Shown: positions 36,210 through 47,032, counted from the stretch's first letter. The stretch: DNA of 64,000 bases from Marinobacter profundi (GCF_002744715.1 NZ_KZ319374.1:1-64000); one strand, 5' to 3'. A program made the numbers and translations. The notes: generated by a model not told the origin, from the sequence alone.

Positions 36210-38339
36210 ATGAGTACGGATTCTGTCAACGCCCTGACGCCGGTGCCCACGCTGCCGGGCCAGGATGAACCGCTGCCGGTGATCGCCATCGACCCGGCCG
36301 CCAGTGAGAACTATTTCAACCGCGAGCTGAGCCACCTGCAGTTCAACTACCGGGTGCTCAAGCAGGCGCTGGACTCCAATCATCCCCTCATTAACCGGCT
36401 GATTTTCTGCTGCATCTTCAGCAGCAATATGGACGAGTTCTTCGAGATCCGCGTAGCCGGCCTGCGCCAGCAGATGAAGTACGGCCGCGAGAGCGTTGGC
36501 CCCGACGGCATGCTGCCGGAGCAGCTGCTGTCGGAGATCAGCCGGGTTGCCCATGAGCACATCCACGAACAGTACGACATCCTCAACAATGTGCTGATTC
36601 CGGAAATGGAAAAAGAGGGCATCAACTTCGTCCGCCGCAAGGAATGGACGCCGGCCCAGGCCGAGTGGGTGCAGCGCTACTTCGAAGACGAGATCCTGCC
36701 GGTGGTCAATCCCATCGGTCTCGACCCCTCGCATCCGTTCCCGCGACTGGTCAACAAGAGCCTCAACTTCATTGTTGAACTTGACGGCAAGGATGCCTTC
36801 GGCCGCGAGACCGGGATGGCAATCGTGCCGGCACCGCGTTCACTGCCGCGTCTGGTGCGGTTGCCGGATGAGGTCTGCGACGGCGGTGAGAACCTGATAT
36901 TTCTGTCCTCGATGATTCATGCGCACGCCGACGAACTGTTTCCCGGCATGGAAGTCAAAGGCTGCTACCAGTTCCGCCTGACCCGTAATGCGGACCTGGA
37001 ACTGGAAGATGATCTCGAAGATCTGGCATCGGCGTTGCGGGGCGAGTTGCTGAGTCGCCGTTTTGGTGATGGTGTCCGTCTGGAGGTGGCCGATAATTGC
37101 CCGGAGGAGCTGGTGCAGTTCCTGTTGCGGGAATTCGGTCTCACCGAACGGGACCTGTACCAGGTGCATGGCCCGGTAAACCTGACCCGGCTGATGGCCG
37201 TGAGCGGGCTGGTGAATCGTCCTGACCTGACATATCCGGGATTCTCGCCCGCAGTGCCCAAGCAGATCCGCAACAAGGAAATCATCTTCGACGCAATCCG
37301 CCAGCAGCCCGTGTTGCTGCTGCATCCGTTCGAGAGTTTTACCCCAGTCATCGATTTTCTCCGCCAGGCGGCCAAGGATCCCCAGGTACTGGCTATCCGC
37401 CAGACCCTGTATCGAACCGGAGCCGACTCGGAGATTGTCGAGGCTCTGATGGATGCGGCCCGGCGGGGCAAGGAAGTCACCGCGGTGATCGAGCTGCGGG
37501 CGCGCTTTGATGAGGCGGAAAACCTGGAGCTGGCCAGCCGTTTGCAGGAGTCCGGGGTCATCGTGGTGTATGGTGTGGTCGGTTACAAGACCCACGCCAA
37601 GATGATCCTGATCGTCCGGCGCGAGGAGGGCAAGCTCAAGCGCTATGTCCACCTTGGCACCGGTAACTACCATGCTGGCAACGCTCGCCTGTACACCGAC
37701 TACAGCCTGTTGTCCTGCGACGATGCCCTGGGGGATGACGTCAACAAGCTGTTCCAGCAGCTGACCGGGATGGGCAAGGCGCTCAAGATCAAGAAGCTGT
37801 TCCACGCCCCGTTCACCCTGCATCGCCGCCTGATCGAGCTGGTGGATCGCGAGGCGGGCTACGGAACCGGGGGGCGGATCATTTTCAAGATCAACGCACT
37901 GACCGATCCGGATCTGATGCAGGCACTCTATCGCGCCTCCCAGGCCGGGGTCGAGGTGGACCTGATCATCCGTGGCATTTGTTGTCTCAAGCCCGGAGTT
38001 CCGGGGCTGTCCGAGAACATCCGGGTACGTTCGATTGTCGGGCGCTTTCTCGAGCATACGCGGGTCTACCATTTTGGTAACCATGGCCGGCCGGAAACCT
38101 ACTGCTCGAGCGCCGACGGGATGGTCCGTAACCTGGTCAACCGGGTCGAGGTGGCATTCCCGGTGGATGACCGGGAACTCGCGGCGAGGCTGCAGGACGA
38201 CCTGGACGCCTACCTGGCGGACAATTGCCAGAGCTGGATGTTGCAGCCCGACGGCAGTTACATCCAGAATCATCCCGGCGAGGGTGAGGAGCGTGTGGCG
38301 GCACAGACGGTGTTGCTGGAACGGCTTACCGGAAAATAA
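36210..38339 (+). CDS. ppk1: Polyphosphate kinase 1
   Basis: A 709-residue enzyme making polyphosphate from ATP. FNRELSHLQFNYRVL opens the N-domain, and NMDEFFEIRVAGLRQQ follows. In the catalytic C-domains the autophosphorylated His lies in KTHAKMILIVRREEG or the adjoining YVHLGTGNY...LYTDYSLL block. The second conserved His is in LEHTRVYHFGNHG. ATG 36210 is chosen over GTG 36177 (AAGGA 10 nt upstream). Polyphosphate ties to the PhoBR and PiT genes elsewhere in the window. A short hairpin (GGGCCGG/CCGGCCC, 38344-38362) separates it from the next gene. Confidence 0.96.
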   Translation: MSTDSVNALTPVPTLPGQDEPLPVIAIDPAASENYFNRELSHLQFNYRVLKQALDSNHPLINRLIFCCIFSSNMDEFFEIRVAGLRQQMKYGRESVGPDGMLPEQLLSEISRVAHEHIHEQYDILNNVLIPEMEKEGINFVRRKEWTPAQAEWVQRYFEDEILPVVNPIGLDPSHPFPRLVNKSLNFIVELDGKDAFGRETGMAIVPAPRSLPRLVRLPDEVCDGGENLIFLSSMIHAHADELFPGMEVKGCYQFRLTRNADLELEDDLEDLASALRGELLSRRFGDGVRLEVADNCPEELVQFLLREFGLTERDLYQVHGPVNLTRLMAVSGLVNRPDLTYPGFSPAVPKQIRNKEIIFDAIRQQPVLLLHPFESFTPVIDFLRQAAKDPQVLAIRQTLYRTGADSEIVEALMDAARRGKEVTAVIELRARFDEAENLELASRLQESGVIVVYGVVGYKTHAKMILIVRREEGKLKRYVHLGTGNYHAGNARLYTDYSLLSCDDALGDDVNKLFQQLTGMGKALKIKKLFHAPFTLHRRLIELVDREAGYGTGGRIIFKINALTDPDLMQALYRASQAGVEVDLIIRGICCLKPGVPGLSENIRVRSIVGRFLEHTRVYHFGNHGRPETYCSSADGMVRNLVNRVEVAFPVDDRELAARLQDDLDAYLADNCQSWMLQPDGSYIQNHPGEGEERVAAQTVLLERLTGK

Positions 38340-38384
38340 CGACAGGGCCGGAGACACCGGCCCGGATCAGGCGGAGCGTGGACT

Positions 38385-39671
38385 TTGAAAAAACGATGGA
38401 TAGTTGCCGGTATTGTGGTGCTGGCAGGCGGGGTGGCGGCGCCCTGGGCTGTGGGAGTTGTTACCGAGCAGCAATGGCAGGAGGCCGCCCGGGAGGTCAA
38501 CGCCTCCCAGCCGTTCTTTCAGGTGGAAACCGCCGGCTACCGGCGCGGACTGTTCAGTGCTGACCTCAACGGCACACTGCTCTACCACCACCCGGAAACC
38601 GGCGAGCCGCTGCGGCTGAGCTACCACGGCACCGCCTCACATGGGGTAACCGGAAGCCTGCTCGAATTCACGGCGGCGGAACTGCCCGCCGGGCTAGCGC
38701 CACTGTTCCCCGATGAGCAGCCCCGCCTGACCCTGGAAACCCGGCTCTGGGGCACCGCAGTTGCCGAGCTTACGGTGCCGGCGATCAGCCTGCTGGATGA
38801 CGCGACCGGTGAATCGATCAAGGTGGCGGAAACCGTCGGCACGGCAACGATCCGTGACGGCGGCAATGCGGCCGAGATTTCCCTGCTGTGGCCCGGTGCC
38901 GCATTGCAGGATGGCGCGAGCCGGATCAGTGTCGAGAACGTCCGTTTTCAGCAGTCCATGACGCGCCTGCAGGGCGATGTCTGGACCGGCACCGGGGATC
39001 TCACGCTGGCGCGCCTGGCCGTGACCGCCGGCGAGCAGCCGCCGGTCGGCCTGGATAGCCTGGCGGTGCACAGTGAAACCCGTGCCGGAGACGGCGGCAC
39101 CACCATTACCACCGAGGGCAGTATCAGCCTGCAAAGCCTGACCGCTGACGGTGAGTCCAGCGGGCCGCATCGTGTCGACATGGTGCTGGAAGATTTTGAT
39201 GTGGCGGGCTGGAACAGTTTTATCGGTGCAATGACCGATTTGCAGGCGGTGGCGCTGGATCCTGCGGCTGACCCGCAGCAACTGTTCGAGCAGCAGATGG
39301 CGGCCATGGGGCAGATGACCGAGGCACTGCGCACGCTCGCCGCCAACGGCATGGTATTCGGTTTTCCGAGCATCAGTCTGACCACCCCGGAGGGAGAAGT
39401 GTCGGGAGAGCTGCTGATCCGTCACCCTGCACTGAGCGATGACGAAAAAGCGGAGATGCTGATGGTCATGCAACGACTGACCGGTGATTTCCGGGTCAGT
39501 GTGCCGGTGGCGCTGAGCGAGCGTTATCCTCAGCTCAAGGGCCAGTTGTTACCACTGATCGAGCAAGGCATGGTGGTGCAGGAGGGCGACCGGCTGGTCC
39601 TGCGCGCGCGCTTGCAGGATCTGACGGTGGACGTGAACGGCACCCTGATTCCGTTGCCGCCGGTGATCTGA
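38385..39671 (+). CDS. YdgA family protein (DUF945)
   Basis: A 428-residue protein with one N-terminal membrane helix or uncleaved signal (WIVAGIVVLAGGVAAPWAVGVV), then a large extracytoplasmic beta-rich region. QPFFQVETAGYRRGLFSADLNGTL is the typical opening of YdgA/DUF945. The C-terminal ELLIRHPALSDDEKAEMLMVMQ region also fits the family. Start codon TTG 38385 with GGAG about 9 nt upstream. E. coli YdgA is an inner-membrane-anchored protein of unknown exact role. It converges with the ferredoxin gene. Confidence 0.82.
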   Translation: MKKRWIVAGIVVLAGGVAAPWAVGVVTEQQWQEAAREVNASQPFFQVETAGYRRGLFSADLNGTLLYHHPETGEPLRLSYHGTASHGVTGSLLEFTAAELPAGLAPLFPDEQPRLTLETRLWGTAVAELTVPAISLLDDATGESIKVAETVGTATIRDGGNAAEISLLWPGAALQDGASRISVENVRFQQSMTRLQGDVWTGTGDLTLARLAVTAGEQPPVGLDSLAVHSETRAGDGGTTITTEGSISLQSLTADGESSGPHRVDMVLEDFDVAGWNSFIGAMTDLQAVALDPAADPQQLFEQQMAAMGQMTEALRTLAANGMVFGFPSISLTTPEGEVSGELLIRHPALSDDEKAEMLMVMQRLTGDFRVSVPVALSERYPQLKGQLLPLIEQGMVVQEGDRLVLRARLQDLTVDVNGTLIPLPPVI

Positions 39672-39680
39672 TCCCGGAGA

Positions 39681-39716
39681 ACCGGCTGCCCGGAGCAATG
39701 CCGGCGGGCAGCCGGT
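39681..39716. terminator. GC-rich hairpin between converging ydgA-like and ferredoxin genes
   Basis: Perfect 12-bp stem ACCGGCTGCCCG/CGGGCAGCCGGT with a 12-nt loop, placed in the only 50 bp between the two stops. No T-run follows on either strand, so its strength as a terminator is uncertain. Confidence 0.45.
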
Positions 39717-39721
39717 ATTGC

Positions 39722-39976
<255 letters not shown>

Positions 39977-40039
39977 TTACCTCAGGTACTTCGATAAACA
40001 ACGCTATTCTACCGGATCCGTGCTGCGCTGTGTGCAATC

Positions 40040-42194
<2,155 letters not shown>

Positions 42195-42222
42195 AACAGG
42201 CTCCGTAGATCAGCGGACAGCG

Positions 42223-42852
42223 TCAGCTGGCATTCTGGAATTGTGGCAGGGCTTGGGTTGCCCAGGCGGGCGGGCCGGGATATCCGGACAGATGCCATTG
42301 TGCCGGATGGCCATAGAACGCCACGTTGCTGAGTTTGGTAAGGGCGATGTAGCCGTTGTTGAGCAGCCCGATGCGGCTGCTGCGCCAGCGATCCAGAAAT
42401 GCGCCGGCCTGCGCCGGACTGACACTGGCCCAGTCCGGCCACACCCGGGCCACGGTAACCCGGGTCAGCCCGAAATTGAGCAGGTCAAACAGCCGGCGCA
42501 GTTCCTTCTGGTTGGCCGGACCGAACTGGAGGATACCGGCGTCGATGCGCTCAATGGTGCCGAGGATGGCCTGCTGGCGATCTGCGGCCTGTTGTGGCAG
42601 GCCCGGCCCGATAATGGCGGGTAGCAAGGCCCCGAACAGCAGGATGTCGTCGTGGGTCAGGAAGCCAAACCGGTAGTCACTGCTGATACCGGTTGCCGCT
42701 TCGTAACGGCCGGCGGGTTTGCCGGCACAACCGGACAGGTTTGCGGTTATGCCGACGGTACCGAGGAACAGCGTGCCGCCGACCCCGGTACGCAAAAAGC
42801 TGCGGCGGTCCATGGTGGACAGTCGGTCCGACCGGGCAGGAAGTTCAGCCAT
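42223..42852 (-). CDS. Twin-arginine signal lipoprotein-like subunit of the GMC dehydrogenase cluster
   Basis: A 209-residue protein. The Tat motif DRRSFLRTG (about residues 15-23) is followed by a hydrophobic stretch and a lipobox-like LSGC, so it is probably exported folded and lipid-anchored. The rest is helical and resembles small subunits of membrane gluconate/GMC dehydrogenases (a gluconate 2-dehydrogenase subunit 3-like arrangement). It may escort or anchor the GMC protein, which has no signal of its own. ATG 42852 keeps a normal n-region; ATG 42813 (MDRRSF) is an alternative. Confidence 0.75.
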   Translation of the reverse strand: MAELPARSDRLSTMDRRSFLRTGVGGTLFLGTVGITANLSGCAGKPAGRYEAATGISSDYRFGFLTHDDILLFGALLPAIIGPGLPQQAADRQQAILGTIERIDAGILQFGPANQKELRRLFDLLNFGLTRVTVARVWPDWASVSPAQAGAFLDRWRSSRIGLLNNGYIALTKLSNVAFYGHPAQWHLSGYPGPPAWATQALPQFQNAS

Positions 42853-42927
42853 GGGAGTTCTCTTTATTGTTGGAATTCAGGGTTGGCAGGGGACGCGGCG
42901 GTGAGCTGGCCGCGCCCCCTGCCGGGG

Positions 42928-44373
42928 TCAGCGAATGAACATCCGGTAGACCATCTTGTGCATGGCGGTGCCGTGGGGCGCGTAGACGTACTTGCCACTG
43001 TTGAAGCGCTGCTTGGTAAAGATGGCACGGTGATGGGAGAAGGTATGGAAGCCTTCGCGGCCATGGTAGTGGCCCATGCCGGAGTCCCCGATACCGCCAA
43101 AGGGCAGGTCGTCCTGGGCGACGTGCATCAGCGCGTCGTTAATGCACATGCCGCCCGACAGGGTGTTGTCCACGACGTGCTGCTGCATGGCCTTGTCGTA
43201 GCCGAAAAAGTACAGGGCCAGTGGGCGCGGGCGGTCATTGATGTAGTGGATGGCCTCGTCCAGGCTGCTGTAACTGACAATGGGCAGTATCGGTCCGAAG
43301 ATTTCGTCCTGCATGAGCTTCATGTCTTCGGTGGCCTTGAGCACCAGGGTCAGCGGAATCTTGCGGGTGCCGTCCTTCAGGTTCTCCCTGGCCGGATTGA
43401 TTTCGATCAGCTCGGCGCCCTTGGCCCGGGCATCGTCCAGATAACCCTGCAGGCGCTGGTACTGGCGTTCGTTGATGATGGCGGTGTAGTCGTCGTTGTC
43501 CCGCAGGCTGGGGTACATCGACGAGAACTGGGTGCGGAACTCGTCCACGAAGCCCTGAACCCGATCGGCCGGGCACAGTACATAGTCCGGGGCAACACAG
43601 GTCTGGCCGGCATTGAACGCCTTGCCGAAGGCCAGCCGTTGGGCGGCATCGGCCAGCGGAACGTCCGACGACACGATGGCCGGTGACTTGCCACCGAGCT
43701 CCAGGGTGACCGGGGTCAGATTCTCCGCTGCTGCCCGCATGACCAGCTTGCCCACCGAGGTGGAGCCGGTGAACAGCAGATGGTTGAATGCGAGCCCGGA
43801 AAAGTCGGCGGCGACCTCTGCCTCACCGGTAATCACCGACACCAGGTCCTCCGGGAAACTGCCTTCGATCATTTCCTTGAACAGCGCGGAGGTATGGGGC
43901 GTGTACTCAGACATCTTGATCATCGTGCGGTTACCGGCGGCCATTGAGGCAACCAGCGGGCCGATGGCCAGGTAAAGCGGATAGTTCCAGGGCACAATTA
44001 CCCCCACCACGCCCTTCGGCTGATAGTAGACCTTGTTGCTGGCCGGGCGGAACAGCACGGAGACATGCCGTTTCGAGGGCTTCATCCACTCGTCGAGGTG
44101 TTTCAGGGCGTAGTTGATGCCCTGCACCGATGGCATGACCTCGGCAATGCGCGATTCGTCCCTGGAGCGGCAGCTGAAATCCCGGTCCATGGCCTCCACC
44201 AGCCGCTCCTGATAGTTGAGCAGTGCCCGCTTGAGGCGCTTGAGGTTTTCCTGGCGCTCGGTCAGCGAGGGCATCGGGTTGTTGCGAAAGGCCCGGTTCT
44301 GGTCCTTGAACACCCGGTGGGTATGCTGAATCTGTTTCTTGCTGTCGGTGAGCTGGACAACGGTGGCACCCAT
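42928..44373 (-). CDS. Aldehyde dehydrogenase (coniferyl aldehyde dehydrogenase-like)
   Basis: A 481-residue NAD(P)-dependent dehydrogenase of the class 3-like short branch. VTLELGGKSPAIV contains the general base Glu; FNAGQTCVAPDYVL holds the catalytic Cys; NYPLYLAIGPLVASMAAGNR forms part of the coenzyme site. Closest in style to coniferyl aldehyde and fatty aldehyde dehydrogenases (CalB, YwdH-like). As first gene of the minus-strand trio with the Tat protein and GMC dehydrogenase it completes an alcohol to aldehyde to acid route. A good AGAGGAAATCACC site precedes the ATG. Divergent from a TetR gene over a palindromic control region. Confidence 0.92.
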   Translation of the reverse strand: MGATVVQLTDSKKQIQHTHRVFKDQNRAFRNNPMPSLTERQENLKRLKRALLNYQERLVEAMDRDFSCRSRDESRIAEVMPSVQGINYALKHLDEWMKPSKRHVSVLFRPASNKVYYQPKGVVGVIVPWNYPLYLAIGPLVASMAAGNRTMIKMSEYTPHTSALFKEMIEGSFPEDLVSVITGEAEVAADFSGLAFNHLLFTGSTSVGKLVMRAAAENLTPVTLELGGKSPAIVSSDVPLADAAQRLAFGKAFNAGQTCVAPDYVLCPADRVQGFVDEFRTQFSSMYPSLRDNDDYTAIINERQYQRLQGYLDDARAKGAELIEINPARENLKDGTRKIPLTLVLKATEDMKLMQDEIFGPILPIVSYSSLDEAIHYINDRPRPLALYFFGYDKAMQQHVVDNTLSGGMCINDALMHVAQDDLPFGGIGDSGMGHYHGREGFHTFSHHRAIFTKQRFNSGKYVYAPHGTAMHKMVYRMFIR

Positions 44374-44423
44374 GGTGATTTCCTCTGGCTAAAAACTGTG
44401 CAGTTTGCGCTTGGAGGTATTAT

Positions 44424-44439
44424 TAGAGTATATACTCTA
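44424..44439. promoter_or_regulatory. Perfect 16-bp palindrome TAGAGTATATACTCTA in the divergent ALDH-TetR control region
   Basis: Lies midway between the two divergent starts (aldehyde dehydrogenase 44373, tetR 44533). Both strands contain TATACT, a good -10 box, within the dyad, so a repressor bound here could shut off both promoters. A TetR-type operator is the natural reading. Confidence 0.65.
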
Positions 44440-44532
44440 GGGAGTCAAGCGAACCCGGCTGGCAGATCGGGCCACCTGTCATTCAGCCGCGGCCAGCGTA
44501 TTTCCGGAGCAATTACAAACGACAGCGAGCCT

Positions 44533-45198
44533 ATGAAAACCAGAGACAAGATCCTGTTGTCGAGCCTTGAGCTGTTCAATGAGCGGGGCGAGCGCAACGT
44601 CACCACCAACCATATTGCGGCCCACCTGGCGATTTCGCCGGGCAACCTCTATTACCACTTCCGCAACAAGTCCGACATCATCTACGAGATTTTCCTGGAG
44701 TATGAAAAGCTGGTGGATTACTACCTGCAGATACCGGACGACCGGCAGCTGACGGTCGAGGATATGACGTTCTACCTGGAGTCGGTGTTTGACGGGTTGT
44801 GGAGCTACCGGTTCTTTCACCGGGACCTGGAGTTTCTGCTCGACAGCGACGAGCGCCTGCGCAGGGACTATCGCGACTTCACCAATCGCTGCCTGGCGGC
44901 CATCGACCGGATCTTCGAAGGGCTTGCGGCCGGCGGTGTGATCCAGCCGCAGCCGGCGGAGTTGCGAGGGGCGATGTCACTGAATGTGTGGCTGGTGATC
45001 ACCAACTGGATGGCGTTCCTGAAAACTGCCCATGCCACCGAGCTGTCCACCAGCCTCACCCTGGCGGAGCTGAAGCAGGGCATCTACCAGGTGCTGACCC
45101 TCGAGTTGCCTTACCTGACACCGCAGTATCGTGACGCGGTTATGGCCATTCGTGAGCGCTACCGGCCCGAACTGCCGTCTGTGGATGAGCGCAGTTGA
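44533..45198 (+). CDS. TetR family transcriptional regulator of the alcohol/aldehyde oxidation cluster
   Basis: A 221-residue protein. The helix-turn-helix is NHIAAHLAISPGNLYYHFRNKSDIIYE (residues about 28-54), a canonical TetR motif. The C-terminal domain has WSYRFFHRDLEFLLDS, typical of regulators related to fatty acid/alkane metabolism. ATG 44533 gives the correct N-terminus (MKTRDKILLSSLELF); the frame is open upstream through the control region. Divergent orientation with the ALDH-Tat-GMC operon and the palindrome between them suggest that it represses both. The ligand is unknown. Confidence 0.92.
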   Translation: MKTRDKILLSSLELFNERGERNVTTNHIAAHLAISPGNLYYHFRNKSDIIYEIFLEYEKLVDYYLQIPDDRQLTVEDMTFYLESVFDGLWSYRFFHRDLEFLLDSDERLRRDYRDFTNRCLAAIDRIFEGLAAGGVIQPQPAELRGAMSLNVWLVITNWMAFLKTAHATELSTSLTLAELKQGIYQVLTLELPYLTPQYRDAVMAIRERYRPELPSVDERS

Positions 45199-45226
45199 GG
45201 ATTGTTTAAAAAATAATCAGGGTTGC

Positions 45227-45254
45227 GGAACTTTTTCTATCCGTCCCAGTCTTA
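45227..45254 (+). promoter_or_regulatory. SigmaE/AlgU-type promoter of the candidate sRNA
   Basis: GGAACTT (45227-45233), 16-bp spacer, TCTTA (45250-45254). This is close to the extracytoplasmic sigmaE/sigma22 consensus GAACTT-N16-TCTGA. It starts 29 nt after the tetR stop. Confidence 0.6.
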
Positions 45255-45260
45255 ATATCG

Positions 45261-45372
45261 ACGTTTGAGGATTCGGACATTCTCTGCGTCATCCTGAGTG
45301 AGTTCTCAGGTTTTAGCACGTCGCAAACCCTGACGTTTCACCGGTCTGTCTTATGGCAGACCGGTTTTTTTT
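45261..45372 (+). ncRNA. Candidate small RNA at the Spot42/ErsA position beside engB
   Basis: The 176-bp gap before engB holds no coding frame but has a promoter and a strong Rho-independent terminator about 112 nt apart. An internal stem CCTGAG/CTCAGG (45293-45298 with 45305-45310) and a single-stranded stretch lead into the terminator. In enterics this engB-flanking slot encodes Spot 42, and in P. aeruginosa it encodes ErsA, which is transcribed by sigma22. The sigmaE-like promoter here agrees. Identity is inferred from position and promoter; no sequence alignment was possible. Confidence 0.55.
45340..45372 (+). terminator. Rho-independent terminator of the candidate sRNA
   Basis: 9-bp perfect stem ACCGGTCTG/CAGACCGGT (45340-45348 with 45357-45365), then a run of eight T. 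It lies 2 nt beyond the engB stop on the opposite strand and points along the plus strand. Confidence 0.9.
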
Positions 45373-45374
45373 GC

Positions 45375-46022
45375 TTAAAGGGTCGCCTCTGCGGCATCTT
45401 CCGGCGCTTCCAGCCATGCCGTCAATGCTGCGCGGCATTCATCCACCCCCTGCTTGCTGGTCGCGGAAAACATGATCAGGTGATGCACGCAGCTGAACTC
45501 TTTCAGGCGGCGACCAATATCCTGCATTGCAGTCTTCGCCTGGCCGAACTTGAGCTTGTCGGATTTGGTAGCAAGGATCATCAGCGGCAGGTTGTTGTGC
45601 TGGCACCACTCCACCATCATCCGGTCAAAGTCGGTCAGCGGGTGACGGATGTCCATCACCAGCACCAGGCCCCGCAGGCAGCGCCGGTCGTTGAGGTAGT
45701 GCCCGAGATGCTGTTGCCAGTCGTCCTTCATGTCGCGGGACACCTTGGCATAGCCATAGCCCGGCAGGTCGACCAGGCGGCAGTTCTCCCGGTTGAGGGA
45801 AAAGAAGTTGATCAGTCGGGTACGCCCCGGCGTCTTGCTGGTGCGAGCCAGCTTGCCATTGGCGGTAATGGTGTTGATGGCACTGGACTTGCCGGCGTTG
45901 GAGCGACCGGCAAAGGCGACTTCGGCGCCGTAATCCGGCGGGCACTCGTCCAGGCGTGAGGCGCTCACCATGAAGCGGGCGCTGTTAAAAGACAGGTTTT
46001 TTTGAGCCAGATCAGCCGACAC
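45375..46022 (-). CDS. engB: Ribosome biogenesis GTP-binding protein EngB/YsxC
   Basis: A 215-residue essential GTPase for 50S subunit assembly. G motifs: GRSNAGKSS (P-loop, about 41-49), TPGRT, DLPGYGYAKVS (switch II) and TKSDK. The start is GTG 46022 (MSADLAQKNLSF); no ATG fits the family N-terminus better. Its neighbours (sRNA slot on one side, cytochrome c4 and dsbA on the other) match Pseudomonas gene order. Divergent from cytochrome c4. Confidence 0.96.
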   Translation of the reverse strand: MSADLAQKNLSFNSARFMVSASRLDECPPDYGAEVAFAGRSNAGKSSAINTITANGKLARTSKTPGRTRLINFFSLNRENCRLVDLPGYGYAKVSRDMKDDWQQHLGHYLNDRRCLRGLVLVMDIRHPLTDFDRMMVEWCQHNNLPLMILATKSDKLKFGQAKTAMQDIGRRLKEFSCVHHLIMFSATSKQGVDECRAALTAWLEAPEDAAEATL

Positions 46023-46044
46023 GGATGAAGGGTTTCCTATTGGA

Positions 46045-46072
46045 TTTCAGTTATCAGGGATTAATGTATAAT
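46045..46072 (+). promoter_or_regulatory. Sigma70-type promoter candidate for cytochrome c4
   Basis: A perfect -10 TATAAT (46067-46072) with a weak -35 TTTCAG (46045-46050), 16-bp spacer. It is 125 nt upstream of the cytochrome start. Confidence 0.5.
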
Positions 46073-46196
46073 GCTACACCAATTCCGGGCAGCGCGCTGA
46101 ACGTTGCTGCTCACAGCCCCGGTTTGTGCCCCATTCGGCCAGTGCCTGCCGGCTGCATAACGAATAATGTCTTTGGATGAGAGAAGCGGAGCGAGC

Positions 46197-46805
46197 ATGA
46201 AAAAACTGATCGCAGGAGTTGTTCTCGGTGTGAGCCTCACGGCTTTGGCGCACGGGGCAGGAGATCCTGAAGCAGGCGAAAAGAATGCGGCCGTTTGTGC
46301 CGGCTGTCATGGCCAGGGTGGTACCAAGCCGGTAATGGCGGTGTACCCGAAGCTGGCTGACATGGGAGAGGTTTACCTTTACCGTCAACTGGTGGACATC
46401 AAGGCGGGCGACCGTGCCATTCCGGAAATGACCGGCCTGCTGGACAACATGTCCGACCAGGACCTGCGTGACCTGGCGGCGTATTTTGATAACCAGGAAG
46501 TGGGCGTCAACCAGGCCAACCCGGATCTGGTTGAGCGTGGTCAGGCCCTGTACCGTGGTGGCAACATGGCTTCCGGTGTGCCTGCCTGTGCCGGTTGTCA
46601 CAACCCCCAGGGCAAGGGTAACGAGCCAGGCGGCTATCCGCGTCTGAGTGGCCAGAATGCCGAGTACGTGGCCAAGCAGTTGCAGGCCTATCGTGATGGC
46701 AGTCGTGCCGGTGGTGCCAACGCCCAGATCATGATGGATGTTGCGGCCAAGCTGACGGACGCCGAGATCGAAGCGGTCGCCAGTTACGTTTCCGGCCTGC
46801 ACTGA
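46197..46805 (+). CDS. Cytochrome c4 (dihaem)
   Basis: A 202-residue periplasmic dihaem cytochrome that donates electrons to cbb3- or other terminal oxidases. The signal peptide covers about residues 1-21. The two haem sites are both CAGCH, one per domain, each followed by a distal Met region (PVMAVYPKLADMG and YPRLSGQN...IMMDVAAKL). Length and duplicated architecture match c4. ATG 46197 with GGAG 6 nt upstream. A terminator follows. Confidence 0.95.
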   Translation: MKKLIAGVVLGVSLTALAHGAGDPEAGEKNAAVCAGCHGQGGTKPVMAVYPKLADMGEVYLYRQLVDIKAGDRAIPEMTGLLDNMSDQDLRDLAAYFDNQEVGVNQANPDLVERGQALYRGGNMASGVPACAGCHNPQGKGNEPGGYPRLSGQNAEYVAKQLQAYRDGSRAGGANAQIMMDVAAKLTDAEIEAVASYVSGLH

Positions 46806-46832
46806 TCCGTTCCGCGCGGACCGGATAGTTTG

Positions 46833-46859
46833 AAAAAACCCCGCCTGGCGGGGTTTTTT
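46833..46859. terminator. Intrinsic terminator after cytochrome c4
   Basis: Stem CCCCGC/GCGGGG with a CTG loop, six A before and six T after; potentially bidirectional. Confidence 0.92.
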
Positions 46860-46944
46860 GTTACGCGGCCGTAACCGGTACCCGCTGGCGCCCGGTCTGC
46901 CGCTTGCGCCATAATCGAAAGCGGCTGTTTTTGTTTGGGAAAGC

Positions 46945-46971
46945 GAACTTTACGCGCCATCGGGGGTCATA
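46945..46971 (+). promoter_or_regulatory. SigmaE/AlgU-type promoter of dsbA
   Basis: GAACTT (46945-46950), 16-bp spacer, TCATA (46967-46971), 62 nt upstream of the dsbA ATG. Same geometry as at the sRNA candidate. In P. aeruginosa DsbA is reported to rise with AlgU/T activity, which agrees. Confidence 0.6.
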
Positions 46972-47032
46972 CCGGACCGGTGATGGAGAGCCGTTGCTGA
47001 AGACCAAAGAACCCCGCAAACGGAGAGCAAGA

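Noticed and set aside
36840-38357. A 505-codon minus-strand open frame opposite ppk1
   Set aside because: Shadow of the ppk1 coding frame with no motif, signal or ribosome binding site.
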